64,000 nucleotides of DNA. Source: JALHSW01 sp963720675. GTDB lineage: Bacteria > Actinomycetota > Acidimicrobiia > IMCC26256 > PALSA-555. This document shows, one piece after another, positions 36,509-46,255 of this stretch; the first letter of the stretch is position 1, and each line of letters opens with the position of its first letter. A program made the translations under genes and the position numbers. The notes under the pieces were generated by a model. It saw nothing but the letters and a program-made list of their open reading frames with translations. It was not told where the DNA came from and did not search any database. Location: contig CAVRGH010000002.1 in assembly GCA_963720675.1 (NCBI GenBank), positions 62,001 through 126,000 on the forward strand, written 5' to 3'.

Positions 36509-36861
36509 TCCATGACGGGCCGCACCTCGATGGCGCCACCGAGCCGGGCCGCGGGGATCCGGGCTGCCAGCGCGATCGCCGCGTCGAGGTCATCGGCCTC
36601 GAAGATCACATAGCCGTTGAGCGCCTCTTTGGTCTCGACGAACGGTCCATCGGTGGTCAGCACCTTGCCGTCCTGCACCCGGACGGTCGTCGCGGTCTCC
36701 GGGGGCTGGAGCCCCTGCCCGGGGGTCACGCCCGGCGTGGCGTTGATGGCCTGGTAGTCGGCGGCGATCTGGGCTTGCTCGGCCTCCGACAGGGTCGCCC
36801 ACGCCTCGGGGTCGAGGGGGGTGGGGGTGGTGCCCTGGTGGATCAGCAGCATGTACTTCAT
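36502..36861 (-). CDS. YCII/DGPF-domain protein, partner of ECF42 sigma
   Basis: A 119-residue alpha-beta barrel protein starting MKYMLLIHQGTTPTP, with LTTDGPFVETKEALNGYVIF, which contains the name-giving DGPF motif, and ending GAIEVRPVMEW. ATG 36861 has AGGAGGA upstream. Its stop overlaps the sigma start by seven bases. In the ECF42 group one to several DGPF genes always accompany the sigma factor and are thought to be regulated by it; their activity is unknown. Confidence 0.9.
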   Translation of the reverse strand: MKYMLLIHQGTTPTPLDPEAWATLSEAEQAQIAADYQAINATPGVTPGQGLQPPETATTVRVQDGKVLTTDGPFVETKEALNGYVIFEADDLDAAIALAARIPAARLGGAIEVRPVMEW

Positions 36862-36949
36862 CGGGTTCCTCCTGGTCTGGTGATGATCGCTCACGAGACG
36901 AACGGGGAGGGCCCGGATCGACACCTCCCGCGCGATCGGGCACCCGGTA

Positions 36950-36969
36950 TGTACAGTCCGGACTTTACA
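36950..36969. promoter_or_regulatory. 20-base palindromic operator candidate
   Basis: TGTACAGTCCGGACTTTACA: core palindrome AGTCCGGACT (36955-36964) with outer TGTA/TACA, one mismatched pair. It lies 20 bases before the 34-codon ORF of the PPOX-LLM operon. The size and symmetry fit a TetR-type operator; the TetR gene at 38951-39541 is a candidate binder. Confidence 0.55.
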
Positions 36970-36989
36970 AGTGGGGGAGCGAGGTCACG

Positions 36990-37094
36990 GTGGAGCGGGA
37001 CGTGCTGGTCATCGAGGTCGGGGTGCACGCGGATGCCGCCGGCCGTCTCGTTGCCTCGCCCGCTGACGTTCGTGCCCGTCTGGGTGTGCGATGA
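36990..37094 (+). CDS. 34-residue leader/small ORF
   Basis: GTG 36990 gives VERDVLVIEVGVHADAAGRL and a short tail; its TGA overlaps the ATG of the PPOX gene (ATGA), the same coupling used throughout the window. It stands directly downstream of the palindromic operator. It might be a real small protein, a translation-coupling leader, or the remnant of a truncated enzyme end. Not recognised. Confidence 0.35.
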   Translation: MERDVLVIEVGVHADAAGRLVASPADVRARLGVR

Positions 37095-37567
37095 GCATCC
37101 GGCTCAGCCGAGCAGAGGCATGGGAGGTGCTCGGTGGCAGTCACACCGGGATCTTCACGACGCTCAAGGCCGACGGGGTGCCGATCACGCTGCCGGTATG
37201 GTTCGTCGCGCTCGACGAGCGCATCTACGTCGACGCCGTCGCACGCACCAAGAAGGTCGGACGCATCCGCCGCGATCCGCGCGTCTCGTTCCTCGTGGAG
37301 TCGGGCGAACGTTGGCGTGAACTACGTGGCGTGCACATGACGGGCCGGGCGCGCATCGTGGACGATCCCGCGCTGATCGCTCGGGTCGGGGCTGCGCTCC
37401 AGGAGAAGTACGCGGGATTCTCCGGCGATCGCGCCGCGATGCCGGCCGAGTCTCGAGCCCACTACGAGATCGAGCACCTGGTGATCGAGATCGAGCCCGA
37501 CGAGCGGATCCTCAGCTTCGATAACTGCCGCATCCCACTTGCGCCACCACCCGAGGAGGCACCGTGA
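37091..37567 (+). CDS. PPOX-class F420/FMN-dependent oxidoreductase
   Basis: A 158-residue split-barrel flavin-binding protein of the pyridoxamine-phosphate-oxidase-like superfamily: LGGSHTGIFTTLKADGVPIT, LPVWFVALDERIYVDAVART, KKVGRIRRDPRVSFLVESG. This type in actinobacteria commonly uses F420. It overlaps the LLM gene downstream (GTGA), so the two act in one operon, probably on one substrate. Confidence 0.85.
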   Translation: MSIRLSRAEAWEVLGGSHTGIFTTLKADGVPITLPVWFVALDERIYVDAVARTKKVGRIRRDPRVSFLVESGERWRELRGVHMTGRARIVDDPALIARVGAALQEKYAGFSGDRAAMPAESRAHYEIEHLVIEIEPDERILSFDNCRIPLAPPPEEAP

Positions 37568-38927
37568 AGTTCGGGCTGTTCTTCGAGCACCAGGTGCCCC
37601 GGCCGTGGGAGCCGGGCGACGATCGGCGCGTCCTCGACGAGGCGATGGAGGAGATCGTCCTCGCGGATCGGCTCGGATTCGACACCGCCTGGCTCGTCGA
37701 GCACCACTTCCTCGAGGAGTACAGCCACTCGAGCGCGCCGGAGCTGTTCCTCGCCGCGGCGTCGCAGCGGACCGAGCGGATCCGCCTCGGACACGGCATC
37801 GTGCATGCGCTCCCGGCGATCAACCACCCGGCGCGCATCGCGGAGCGCATCGCGACCCTGGACCTCCTCTCCGGCGGCCGAGTCGAGTTCGGGACCGGCG
37901 AGGGCTCGGCCGCGGCCGAGCTCGACGCGTTCGGAGTCGATCCCGCCGAGAAGCGCGTGATGTGGGAGGAGGGCGTGCGGGTCGCGCTCCGGTGCATGAC
38001 GGAGGATCCGTTCACGGGACACGTGGGTGAGTACGTGCGCTTCCCGCCTCGCAACGTCATGCCCAAGCCGCAGCAGCACCCACATCCGCCGGTCTGGGTG
38101 GCGTGCAGCCGACGCGAGACGATCCACCTCGCCGCGCAGCACGGCATCGGTGCACTGGCGTTCGCGTTCTTCGATCCGGAGGAAGCGCAGCACTGGGTCG
38201 CCGACTACTACGCGACCCTTGCGGCCGAGGGCGTCCCGATCGGGGATGCGGTCAACGCGAACCTCGCGTGCGTCACATCGTTCTTCTGCCACGAGGACGA
38301 GGCCGAGGCGATCCGGCGCGGCGCGTACGGCGGCAACTTCATCGGCTACTCGCTCGGGCACTACTACGTGTTCGGTCGCCACCAACCCGGCCGCGGGAAT
38401 CTCTGGGAGGACTACGAGCAGCGGCGGGCCGAGGAGGGCTATGACCCCGAGGCCGTGGCGCTCGCGGCGGGCAGCGACGAGCGGCTCGGGGCCAAGGTGG
38501 TCGAGGGCGGGGTGACGGGTCTGCGTGGCGCGACCGGCACGCCCGGAGCAGGTGCGCGCGTACCTCCGCCGCTACGAGGAGTACGGCGTCGACCAGGTGA
38601 TCCTGTCGTGCGCGGCCGGGCGCAACCGCCACGACCACATCATGGAGTCGCTCGAGCTGTTCGCCCGCGGAGGTGATGCCCGAGTTCGTCGAACGGGAGC
38701 CGATGCGCCAGCGCGCGAAGGAAGCCCGCCTCGCCCCGATCCTCGACCAGGTCATGGCCCGCAAGCCGGCGTCCGACCACCCGCCGCTGGACCTCGAGTA
38801 CGAGATCCCCGCCTACCCGCGCCTGAGCGCCGACCAGCAGGCGTCAGGGAAGTTCCACGGATGGCTCGACGAGTACGCCGCGAAGCTCGCGGTGGGTGAG
38901 AGCCCGGCGCAACGCATCGCCAAGTAG
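37564..38927 (+). CDS. LLM-class flavin-dependent oxidoreductase (two frameshifts)
   Basis: About 453 residues after removing an extra G near 38543 and another near 38672. Luciferase-like barrel: GLFFEHQVPRPWEPGDD, DTAWLVEHHFLEEYSHSSAP, TLDLLSGGRVEFGTGEGSAA, HPPVWVACSRRETIHLAA. The second frame has EQVRAYLRRYEEYGVDQVIL, then SCAAGRNRHDHIMESLELFA, and the third EVMPEFVEREPMRQRAKEAR. Both removals restore the family's frame exactly. Expected cofactor FMN or F420. The carboxy end (PAYPRLSADQQASGKFHGW) is a long extension. Confidence 0.85.
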
Positions 38928-38950
38928 CGCCCGCCGGTGCGTCCGTGTGC

Positions 38951-39541
38951 CTAGGTCGTCTCGGGTTCGGCCCAGCCGCCGACGCCGGCTCGCAACGAAC
39001 GGTTGATCGCGTGGACGAGCTGTTCGTCACGCGTGGGGTCACCGTGATCGAGCCACGCGAGCACTGCCTCGACGAGGTAGCCGAGCACCGCGTGAGCGGC
39101 CCATTCGAGAAACTCGGGTTCGACGAGGCCGTCGAGCGCGCCGCGGGTGGCAACGAGCGCTTCGGTGCGCAGGTCGTCGGCTTCGGACGCGAACTGCGGT
39201 TCGCGGGTGGCGTGGCGCCAGAGGAGCCGGAAGCCGTCGGGATGCCGGCGAGCGACCTCGAGCAGAGATCCGGCGCCGAGTCCGTAGCCGGCGGGGTCCG
39301 GACCTTCGCCGAGGCGTTCGCGCAACGCGCCCGACACGTCTGCGAGGACGGCCCGGTAGAGCGTTTCCTTGGTCCCGAAGTGCCGGTAGACGATCAGTGG
39401 CGTGACGCCCGAGGCAGCTGCGACGTCCGCCATCGACGTCGCGGTGAACCCGGCTCCGGCGAACGCTCGGGCTGCGCCGGAGATGATCGACGCGCGCCGC
39501 TCCGCTCGGGGGAGTCGGCGGGTCGGAGAGCTCGTGGCCAT
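38951..39541 (-). CDS. TetR-family regulator
   Basis: A 196-residue TetR: SMADVAAASGVTPLIVYRHF followed by GTKETLYRAVL forms the helix-turn-helix, and the carboxy domain ends VGGWAEPETT. ATG 39541. Its stop is 24 bases from the convergent LLM stop; it is divergent from the hotdog dehydratase gene across 53 bases. It may control that gene and/or the PPOX-LLM operon whose promoter carries the 20-base palindrome. Confidence 0.88.
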   Translation of the reverse strand: MATSSPTRRLPRAERRASIISGAARAFAGAGFTATSMADVAAASGVTPLIVYRHFGTKETLYRAVLADVSGALRERLGEGPDPAGYGLGAGSLLEVARRHPDGFRLLWRHATREPQFASEADDLRTEALVATRGALDGLVEPEFLEWAAHAVLGYLVEAVLAWLDHGDPTRDEQLVHAINRSLRAGVGGWAEPETT

Positions 39542-39594
39542 AGAGGAGTCGGCCGAGTGTACGTTTCGGGGTCCGGCGAGCACCGTGGGGAGCG

Positions 39595-40609
39595 ATGACA
39601 CGCGACGAGCCCGATCTGTTGCGCGAGCAGCTGGAACCGTGCATCGGCAAGCCCATGAGCGACTCGGGGCCGTCGATCGCACCCGACGAGGTCAACCTCC
39701 CGATGATCCGCCATTGGGTCGACGCGCTCGATGACCGCAACCCGGTGTACCTCGACGGCGCGATCGCCGCGACGACACGGTTCGGGGGAGTCGTCGCGCC
39801 GCCCGCGATGCTGCAGACCTGGACGATGGGCCGCCCGCGCATCGAGGGGATCGCCGAACGCGGCGGCGCGGCCGGCGAGATCGCCGCCGACAGCCCGATC
39901 GCGCTCCTGGCCGCCGGCGGCTTCCCGGGCACGCTCGCCACCAACTCCGAGCTCGAGTTCGAGCGCTACCTCCGGCTGGGCGACCATCTCCATTCCGCGA
40001 CTGCGCTGGAGTCGATCTCGGAACGCAAGACGACGGGGCTGGGCCTCGGCTACTTCGTCACCTGGGTGACGACCTACACCGACGGTCGCGGTGAGATCGT
40101 CGGTCGACAGCGCTTCCGCATCTTCAAGTTCGCGCCCGGGAGCGGTGGCCCGCCGGCCGAAGCTCGCGAGCCCCGGTCGCGCCCCCAGGTGGACAGAACC
40201 GCAGGGGGAAGCGCTGCCGCCGTTCGACCTCGACGTCACTGCGACGGTGGTCGTGGCAGGCGCGATCGCGTCGCGCGACTTCATGCCGGTGCACCACGAC
40301 CGTGACTACGCACAGGCGCAGGGCGCGCCCGACATCTTCATGAACATCCTGACGACGAACGGCTATGTCGCTCGCTACGTCACCGACTGGGCGGGGCCCG
40401 AGGCGATGGTGCGGCGGATCTCCATCCGACTCGGTGGCCCGGCCGTGCCGGGGTACGTGCTGCACTTCACCGGACAGGTCGTCGGGGAGCACGAGGAGGA
40501 CCGGGAGCGGGTGGTCGAGATCGCGGTCCGCGCCGCGAACGACCTCGGAGATCACGCAACGGGGACCGTCGTGGTCACGTTGCCGGCGACGACCACGAGT
40601 CCGTCATAG
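39595..40609 (+). CDS. Double-hotdog MaoC-like dehydratase (frameshifted)
   Basis: About 337 residues when one extra G near 40140 is removed. The first hotdog domain is of the MaoC-N/FAS1 type (NLPMIRHWVDALDDRNPVYL, FGGVVAPPAMLQTWTMG, YFVTWVTTYTDGRGEIVGRQ). The second is MaoC-like with the catalytic-type Asp/His region SRDFMPVHHDRDYAQAQGAP, followed by DIFMNILTTNGYVARYVTDW. Fused MaoC enzymes hydrate enoyl-CoAs, including steroid side-chain intermediates. It probably works with the VOC protein 17 bases downstream. Confidence 0.8.
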
Positions 40610-40626
40610 GCGAGGGGAGCGGGCAA

Positions 40627-41013
40627 TTGGCTACGAAGGTAGGACAGTTCTGCATCAACGTGACCGATCTCGAGCGATCGGAGCGCTTCTACGAGGATGT
40701 CGTGGGGCTGAAGGTGCAGACGCGCACGCAGATCCCGAACGTCAACGAGATCGTGCTGGCAGCCGACGACGGCGGCGGGCGTCTCCAGCTCGCACAGCAT
40801 CTCGATCGTTCGGGTCCGATCGACCACGGCGACTCGGTCTGGAAGATCTACATGATCGTCGACGACTGCGCGGCGGTGCACCAGCGCGCGCTCGACGCGG
40901 GCTACGAGTCGACGATGGCTCCCGAACGCCTCGATCGCTGGCCGGTGATCGTCGCGTTCATCCTGGATCCGGACGGGTACAGCCTCGAGCTGATGGAGTA
41001 CTACGAGGAGTGA
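40627..41013 (+). CDS. VOC (lactoylglutathione lyase-like) protein
   Basis: A 128-residue glyoxalase-fold protein: KVGQFCINVTDLERSERFYE, the strand QIPNVNEIVLAADDGGGRLQ, and FILDPDGYSLELMEYYEE with the carboxy-side metal Glu. TTG start at 40627 after GAGGGGA. Lyase, isomerase (methylmalonyl-CoA epimerase-like) or dioxygenase roles are possible. It likely shares an mRNA with the hotdog dehydratase. Confidence 0.8.
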   Translation: MATKVGQFCINVTDLERSERFYEDVVGLKVQTRTQIPNVNEIVLAADDGGGRLQLAQHLDRSGPIDHGDSVWKIYMIVDDCAAVHQRALDAGYESTMAPERLDRWPVIVAFILDPDGYSLELMEYYEE

Positions 41014-41058
41014 TCGAGCGGCCGTGCCCGGTTCCGCGGCCTTCGAGGTCGCGCCGCG

Positions 41059-42034
41059 CTAGGCGGATGGCCGGGCGAGCGACAGCGAGGAAGTCGCCTG
41101 CCGGGTCGGTCCACGTGCGTTCGACGACGAATCCGCCGCTCGAGAGCTCTTCGTGGATCTGTTCGACCGTGAACTTCGCCGAGATCTCCGTGAGCATCTC
41201 CTCGCCGCCGGCGAAGGCCACCTCGAGGTCGAGGGCGCCGACGGTCACGTGCTGGTCGCAACCCGACCGGAGGCGCATCTCCATCCAGCGCTCCTCGGCG
41301 TTCCAGACCGCGGCGTGGGCGAAGGCCTCGGGGTCGAAGGTCGCGTCGAGCTCGCGGTTCAGGACGACCAGCACGTTCCGGTTGAACGCCGCGGTGACGC
41401 CCTGCGCGTCGTCGTACGCCGCGACCAGGCGCTGCGGGTCCTTCGCGAGATCGGTGCCGATCAGCAGCGCCTCGTCAGAGGTCATCGATGCATCGAGATC
41501 GACGAAGAACCTGTGACGCTGGGCCGGCGTGAGGTTGCCGATCGTGCTCCCGAGGAACGCGACGAGGCGGCGGCCGTCGCGGGGGAGCTGCGAGACATGG
41601 CGGTGGAAGTCGCCGACGACTGCGTGGACGTCGACGCCGTACTCGTCCGCGATGGACGCGGCCGCACCGCGGAGCATCTCCTCGCTGACGTCGAAGGGCA
41701 CCACGCGCCGGAGGCAGTCCGCGCTCGCCATCGCGTCGAGTAACAGGCGGGTCTTCTCGGACGTGCCGGAACCGATCTCGACGAGCACGTCGGCGCCGGC
41801 AAGCGCCGCGATCTCGTCGGCATGCGCGGCGAGGATCGAGGTTTCCGCTCGCGTCAGGTAGTACTCGGGGAGGCGGGTGATCTCGTCGAACAGCACGCTC
41901 CCTCGCTCGTCGTAGAACCAGACGGGCGGCAGCGACTTCGGGACCGCGGTGAGACCGGCGCGTACGTCATCGGCCATGGCGGCGGCCCGCTCCGCGTCGG
42001 TCAGGTGGATGTCGACGGTCAGCAGTGAGCTCAT
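41059..42034 (-). CDS. egtD: Histidine N-alpha-methyltransferase (frameshift near end)
   Basis: Trimethylates histidine to hercynine, first step of ergothioneine synthesis. About 324 residues: SLPPVWFYDERGSVLFDEIT, RAETSILAAHADEIAALAG, LVEIGSGTSEKTRLLLDAM, AFLGSTIGNLTPAQR, YDDAQGVTAAFNRNVLVVLN. In the uncorrected frame the protein runs on over the convergent VOC gene. Removing one base near 41088 gives the family ending SLSLARPSA and a stop at 41059, the usual length. ATG 42034 overlaps the EgtB stop (ATGA). Confidence 0.92.
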
Positions 42035-43320
42035 GTCGAGGCTCCTCCGTGCGGGTCGCGCGCGAGCCGGACTCCGGAGAAGGCCCAACGCGCGCTCGGG
42101 GGGAAGAAGTTGCGATACGTCGGGCGCACGTGGCCGGACGGCGTCGCGCACGAACCGCCGCGAAGGACGTGCTGGTTCACCATGAACTTGCCGTTGTACT
42201 CACCGACCGCACCGGCCGCCGGGCGGAACCCGGGGTATGGGAGGTACGCGGAGGCAGTCCACTCCCAGACGTCGCCGAAGAGCCCGAGGTCACCCGGCGC
42301 GGTCGGCCGCGGGTGCAGGACTTCGAGGTCGGGTGAAGGGCCGGGTCGGGGCTGCCGGTCGGCGACCGTCTCCCACTCTGCCTCGGTGGGGAGCCGGGCG
42401 TCAGTCCAGCGCGCGTACGCGTCCGCCTCGTAGTAGCTGATGTGGCAGACGGGCGCGGCGGAGTCGAGGGGTTGCGGTCCGGCCAACGTGAACTCGTACC
42501 AAGCGTCGCGGTCGCGCCGCCAGTACAACGGCGCCGACCATGCCTCCGCCTGCACGAGCGCCCAGCCGTCCGAGAGCCACAGCTCGGCGCGCTCGTAGCC
42601 GCCGTCGTCGATGAACGCGAGCCATTCCTCGTTCGATACCGGCCGGTCGGCCAGCGCGAACGGTTCGAGGAAGACACGGTGGCGAGGCAGCTCGTTGTCG
42701 AACGCGAAGTCGTTGCCCTCGTGGCCGAGCTCGACGAGCCCGCCATCGTGCTCGAGCCACGCGAGCCGCCGTGGCCCGCCCTCCGGTTCCGGACGGGCCG
42801 GCGGTTCCGGACGGGCCGGCCGGTACGCGGGCTCGAGCGGGTTGCTCGCCAGCACGTGCTTGATGTCCATCAGCAGCAGCTCCTGGTGCTGCTGCTCGTG
42901 GTGGAGGCCGAGCTCGACGAGCGCCGCCGCCTCGGGGGCCATGCCGTCGCGGAGTGCGTCGACCATCGCGCGATCGACGTGCTCACGGTACGCGGTGATC
43001 TCGAGGGCCCCGGGCCGTGAGAGCAGCCCCCGTCGGTCGCGTGCGTGTCGGCTGCCCACTGCTTCGTAGTACGAGTTGAACAGGTAGCCGAACCTGGGGT
43101 GGAAGGGTGCGTACCCGGCGTCCGCCCCGAGGACGAACGTCTCGAAGAACCAGGTGGTGTGGGCGCGGTGCCACTTCGTCGGGCTCACGTCGGGCATCGA
43201 CTGGACGGTCTGGTCTTCCGGCGAGAGCGGCGCGGCGAGCGTCTCGGTCAACGCGCGCACGTGCTCGTAGTCGTCGGCGCCGAGCGAGGCGGCGCCCGTG
43301 GTGATCGCGGTGGCGGTCAT
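42031..43320 (-). CDS. egtB: Ergothioneine sulfoxide synthase
   Basis: Iron-dependent enzyme joining hercynine to a cysteine donor with oxygen. 429 residues. The amino DinB-like domain has metal ligands in KWHRAHTTWFFETFVL and LGLHHEQQHQELLLMDIKHV. The carboxy formylglycine-enzyme-like domain has ADRPVSNEEWLAFIDDGGY, RLPTEAEWETVA, LFGDVWEWTASAYLPYPGF and HVLRGGSCATP. ATG 43320 chosen over a longer frame. No egtC lies between egtB and egtD, and egtA/egtE are not in the window. Confidence 0.95.
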   Translation of the reverse strand: MTATAITTGAASLGADDYEHVRALTETLAAPLSPEDQTVQSMPDVSPTKWHRAHTTWFFETFVLGADAGYAPFHPRFGYLFNSYYEAVGSRHARDRRGLLSRPGALEITAYREHVDRAMVDALRDGMAPEAAALVELGLHHEQQHQELLLMDIKHVLASNPLEPAYRPARPEPPARPEPEGGPRRLAWLEHDGGLVELGHEGNDFAFDNELPRHRVFLEPFALADRPVSNEEWLAFIDDGGYERAELWLSDGWALVQAEAWSAPLYWRRDRDAWYEFTLAGPQPLDSAAPVCHISYYEADAYARWTDARLPTEAEWETVADRQPRPGPSPDLEVLHPRPTAPGDLGLFGDVWEWTASAYLPYPGFRPAAGAVGEYNGKFMVNQHVLRGGSCATPSGHVRPTYRNFFPPSARWAFSGVRLARDPHGGAST

Positions 43321-43640
43321 CGGGGCTATCCGAGGCCGAAGCGCGAGGAGACCCAGTCCCCGTTGCGCCATGAGGCCAACCACAAGCGGATGCTGCTCGC
43401 TCGTCGTGGCGATCGGTGCTGGTCGTCCGAGGCGTCTCGCATCGTCACCTCCGTCTCCGGTCGTCTCGAAGGAATGTAGGGGCTCCGGGCCCGGGTTCGG
43501 CGGCGCGAGCGATCGCGCGCCGAGCGGCCGTTGTCCCGTGTGGTTCGGAGCCGACCTCCGGACCGGATGAGTCGGCGAATGCGGGCCGCCGGCGCCGGGT
43601 CACATCGAACTCACACGTTGTGCCCCGTACGCTCCCGAGG
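43321..43640. other. Divergent intergenic region, no supported gene
   Basis: 320 bases between egtB and the response-regulator gene. No reading frame has coding character. Near its right end TCACATCGAACTCACAC (43600-43616) has two TCACA half-sites 11 bases apart, the spacing of OmpR-type binding sites; CTCACAC recurs before the PepSY-like gene at about 45720. Confidence 0.4.
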
Positions 43641-44320
43641 GTGCGGGTCTTGGTCGTCGAGGACGAGCCGCGGATGTCGACGCTGCTCGAGCGCGGCTTC
43701 CGTGAGGAGGGCTACGCAGTCGACGTGGCGACCGACGGTCCCAGCGGCCTCTGGCTCGCGACGGAGAACGTCTACGACGCCGTCGTGCTCGACGTCATGC
43801 TCCCCGGCCTCGACGGGGTAGAGGTCTGCCGCCGGCTCCGCGACGCGGATCGTTGGGCGCCGGTCCTGCTGCTCACCGCACGCGACGGGGTCGAGGACCG
43901 CGTCCGGGGGCTCGATGCCGGGGCGGACGACTACCTCACGAAGCCCTTCAGCTTCGCCGAGCTCGCGGCACGGGTCCGCGCGCTCGTACGCCGTCGGGGG
44001 GCGCGCGCCCGACCACCCTCGAGTCGGGGAGTCTGCGGCTCGATCCGGCGCTGCACCGAGCGTGGCGCGGCGACGTGGAGGTCGACCTCTCGCCCAAGGA
44101 GATGGCGCTGTTGGAGCTGCTCATGCGCCACACCGGCGAAGTCGTCACTCGCACGCAGATCCTCGACCACGTCTGGGACTTCGCGTACAGCGGGATGTCG
44201 AACGTCGTCGACCAGTACATCGGGTACCTCCGCAAGAAGATCGACCGCCCGTTCGGACACGCCGACATCGAGACGGTCCGCGGTGTCGGCTACCGGCTCC
44301 GCGATCCCGCGGACGGCTGA
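43641..44320 (+). CDS. OmpR-family response regulator (frameshifted)
   Basis: About 226 residues when a missing G in a G-run near 44000 is supplied. Receiver: VRVLVVEDEPRMSTLLERGF, phospho-Asp in AVVLDVMLPGLDGVEV, LLTARDGVEDRV, YLTKPFSFAELAAR. DNA-binding winged helix in the second frame: LSPKEMALLELLMRHTGEVV, SNVVDQYIGYLRKKIDRPF, TVRGVGYRLRDP. GTG 43641. The kinase gene starts one base after its stop. Confidence 0.88.
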
Positions 44321-44321
44321 G

Positions 44322-45715
44322 GTGCCGGTCCGCGCGCGCCTCGCGCTGTCGTTCGCGATCGTGACGCTGGTGCTGGTCGCGCTCGGGGGGTTGCTGTTCG
44401 CCCGGTCGTTCCGTTCCGGTCTCGAGGACTCGCTCGAACCCGGGTTGCGGACCCAGGCGGCGGCACTGGCACAACAGGTGCGGGAGCGGGGAGCCGGCGC
44501 TGCGCTCGACGACGCCCAAGCCGGTCCCACTCAGGGCCGCGACGTCGTCGAACAGATCCTCGACCGATCAGGTCACGTCCTCGCATCGACGCGCGAAGCG
44601 GGTGACCGTCCGGTCGTCGGAACGGCCACGGTGCGAGCCGCGACGGGCGCCCGGACCTTCGTGAGCGTCTCCGTCGGCGGCGAACGAGAGCCGTACCGGG
44701 TCCTCGCCGCGCCGGTCGAGACCGCGTCCGGGCGCAGGTGGTGATCGTCGCGACGTCGTTGGAGGCGACGGACGAAGCGGTGGCGCGGGTCAGGGACGCC
44801 TTGTTGATCGGGGGAGCGAGCGCGGTCGTGCTCGCCGCCATCGGGGGTTGGTTCCTGTCGGCTGCGGCCCTGCGCCCGGTGGAACGCATGCGACGCCAAG
44901 CGGCGGAGATCTCCGCCCATGACGCCGCCTCACGCCTGCAGGTTCCCCGGACCCGCGACGAGCTCGCGGCGCTCGCCGCCACGATGAACGACCTCCTCAC
45001 CCGGCTCCACGATGCCTCGGCGCGCCAGCGGGCGTTCGTCGCCGATGCCGGGCACGAGCTTCGTACACCCCTTGCGGTCCTGCGCACCGAGCTCGAGCTC
45101 GCGAACCGTCCGCAGCGCGACGAAGCCGAGCTCCGGGAGGCCGTCCAGCATGTGGCGAACGGGGTCGATCGGCTCGCTCGGCTGACCGAGGACCTGCTGC
45201 TCCTCGCCCGCGCGGACGAGCTCATCGAGCCCCGCTTCGAGACGGCGCGGCTCGCGGACGTCCTCGCCGTGGTGGTGCAGACCGCGACCGAAGGCGCGGG
45301 GCACCCGGTGGCGACGGTCGCGGTCGACGTCCCGATCGATCTCGAGGTTCGAGCGGTCCCGAGCCTGTTGCGCCGAGCCGCGGAGAACGTGCTCGAGAAC
45401 GCGTTGCGGTACGCGCCCGTCGACTCGACCGTCACCGTGCGCGGGAGCCGGAGGGGGTCCGAGGTCATCATCGAGGTCGTCGACCACGGCCCCGGGTTCC
45501 CCCCGGAGTTCCTCCCTTTCGCGTTCGAGCGGTTCCGGCGGGCGGGCGACGCCCGGTCCCGTGCCGACGGCGGCACCGGTCTGGGTCTGGCCATCGTCCG
45601 CTCGATCGCCGAGCTCCACGGTGGGACCGCCTCGGCGCGCAATGCCGCGGCAGGCGGTGCGGTCGTCACGTTCTCGATCTTCGGCTCGGTCCCGCCGGCT
45701 CGGGCGACCATGTGA
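44322..45715 (+). CDS. Sensor histidine kinase (frameshifted)
   Basis: About 464 residues when one missing G near 44735 is supplied. Two membrane helices (LALSFAIVTLVLVALGGLLF and DALLIGGASAVVLAAIGGWF) flank an extracytoplasmic sensor, then HAMP, HisKA (FVADAGHELRTPLAVLRTEL) and ATPase motifs (ENALRYAPVD, DHGPGFPPEF, GTGLGLAIVRSIAELHGG). It is paired with the regulator upstream; the PepSY-like secreted protein downstream may be target or sensor partner. Confidence 0.88.
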
Positions 45716-45809
45716 GCCCTCACACTTCCGTCTCACGGTCGTCGCAGGCCGCGCGGCGCATCCTGCACCCGTACCAACCCCCAGACCCGTCCGAAGAGGA
45801 GCACAACAG

Positions 45810-46130
45810 ATGAGGAAGCGAACGATCGGCGCGACCCTGGCCGGCGCCCTGCTGGTCACCGGCCTGGCCGGCGGCGCGGTCGCCGTGGCCAACGGCAACG
45901 ACGGTGCGGGCGGACCCGCGAAGGGCCCCGAGGCGGATCAGGCCGTCGCGGCCGCACTCGCCGAGACCGGTGGTGGGGAGGCCAACGCGGTCGAGCGGGA
46001 CACCGAGAACGGCGCGGTGTGGGAGGTCGAGGTCACGAAGACCGACGGCTCCATCGTCGACGTCCGCCTCGGCGGGGACTACCACGTGATCGTGGTCGAG
46101 TCCGACGTGGAGGATGGTGGCGGCCAGTAG
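45810..46130 (+). CDS. Secreted PepSY-like small protein
   Basis: A 106-residue exported protein. Signal peptide TIGATLAGALLVTGLAGGAV, cut near AVANG. The mature part resembles a PepSY domain: ADQAVAAALAETGGGEANAV, GAVWEVEVTKTDGSIVDVRL, YHVIVVESDVED. ATG 45810 follows AAGAGGA. PepSY proteins often lie next to two-component systems and modulate extracellular enzymes or sensing. A CTCACAC half-site and TCTCACG lie upstream near 45719-45735, possible regulator sites. Confidence 0.78.
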   Translation: MRKRTIGATLAGALLVTGLAGGAVAVANGNDGAGGPAKGPEADQAVAAALAETGGGEANAVERDTENGAVWEVEVTKTDGSIVDVRLGGDYHVIVVESDVEDGGGQ

Positions 46131-46179
46131 CGCCGCGACCAACGCTCCGGACCAGCTCCGGAGCCCCACCCCGACCACT

Positions 46180-46217
46180 CGGCAGGACCGCCGGCGCGCA
46201 CTCCGGCGGTCCTGCCG
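46180..46217. terminator. Strong hairpin after PepSY-like gene
   Basis: Perfect 15-base stem, left arm CGGCAGGACCGCCGG (46180-46194), right arm CCGGCGGTCCTGCCG (46203-46217), 8-base loop, 50 bases after the stop. Likely the terminator of the two-component operon. Confidence 0.8.
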
Positions 46218-46255
46218 CGTCTGCGGACCGGATTGCGGCGACCCGTCGTATGAGG

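Noticed and set aside
40958..41058. EgtD extension overlapping the convergent VOC gene
   Set aside because: Arg/Pro/Ser-rich tail with no family match; one-base correction near 41088 gives the normal EgtD ending and stop.
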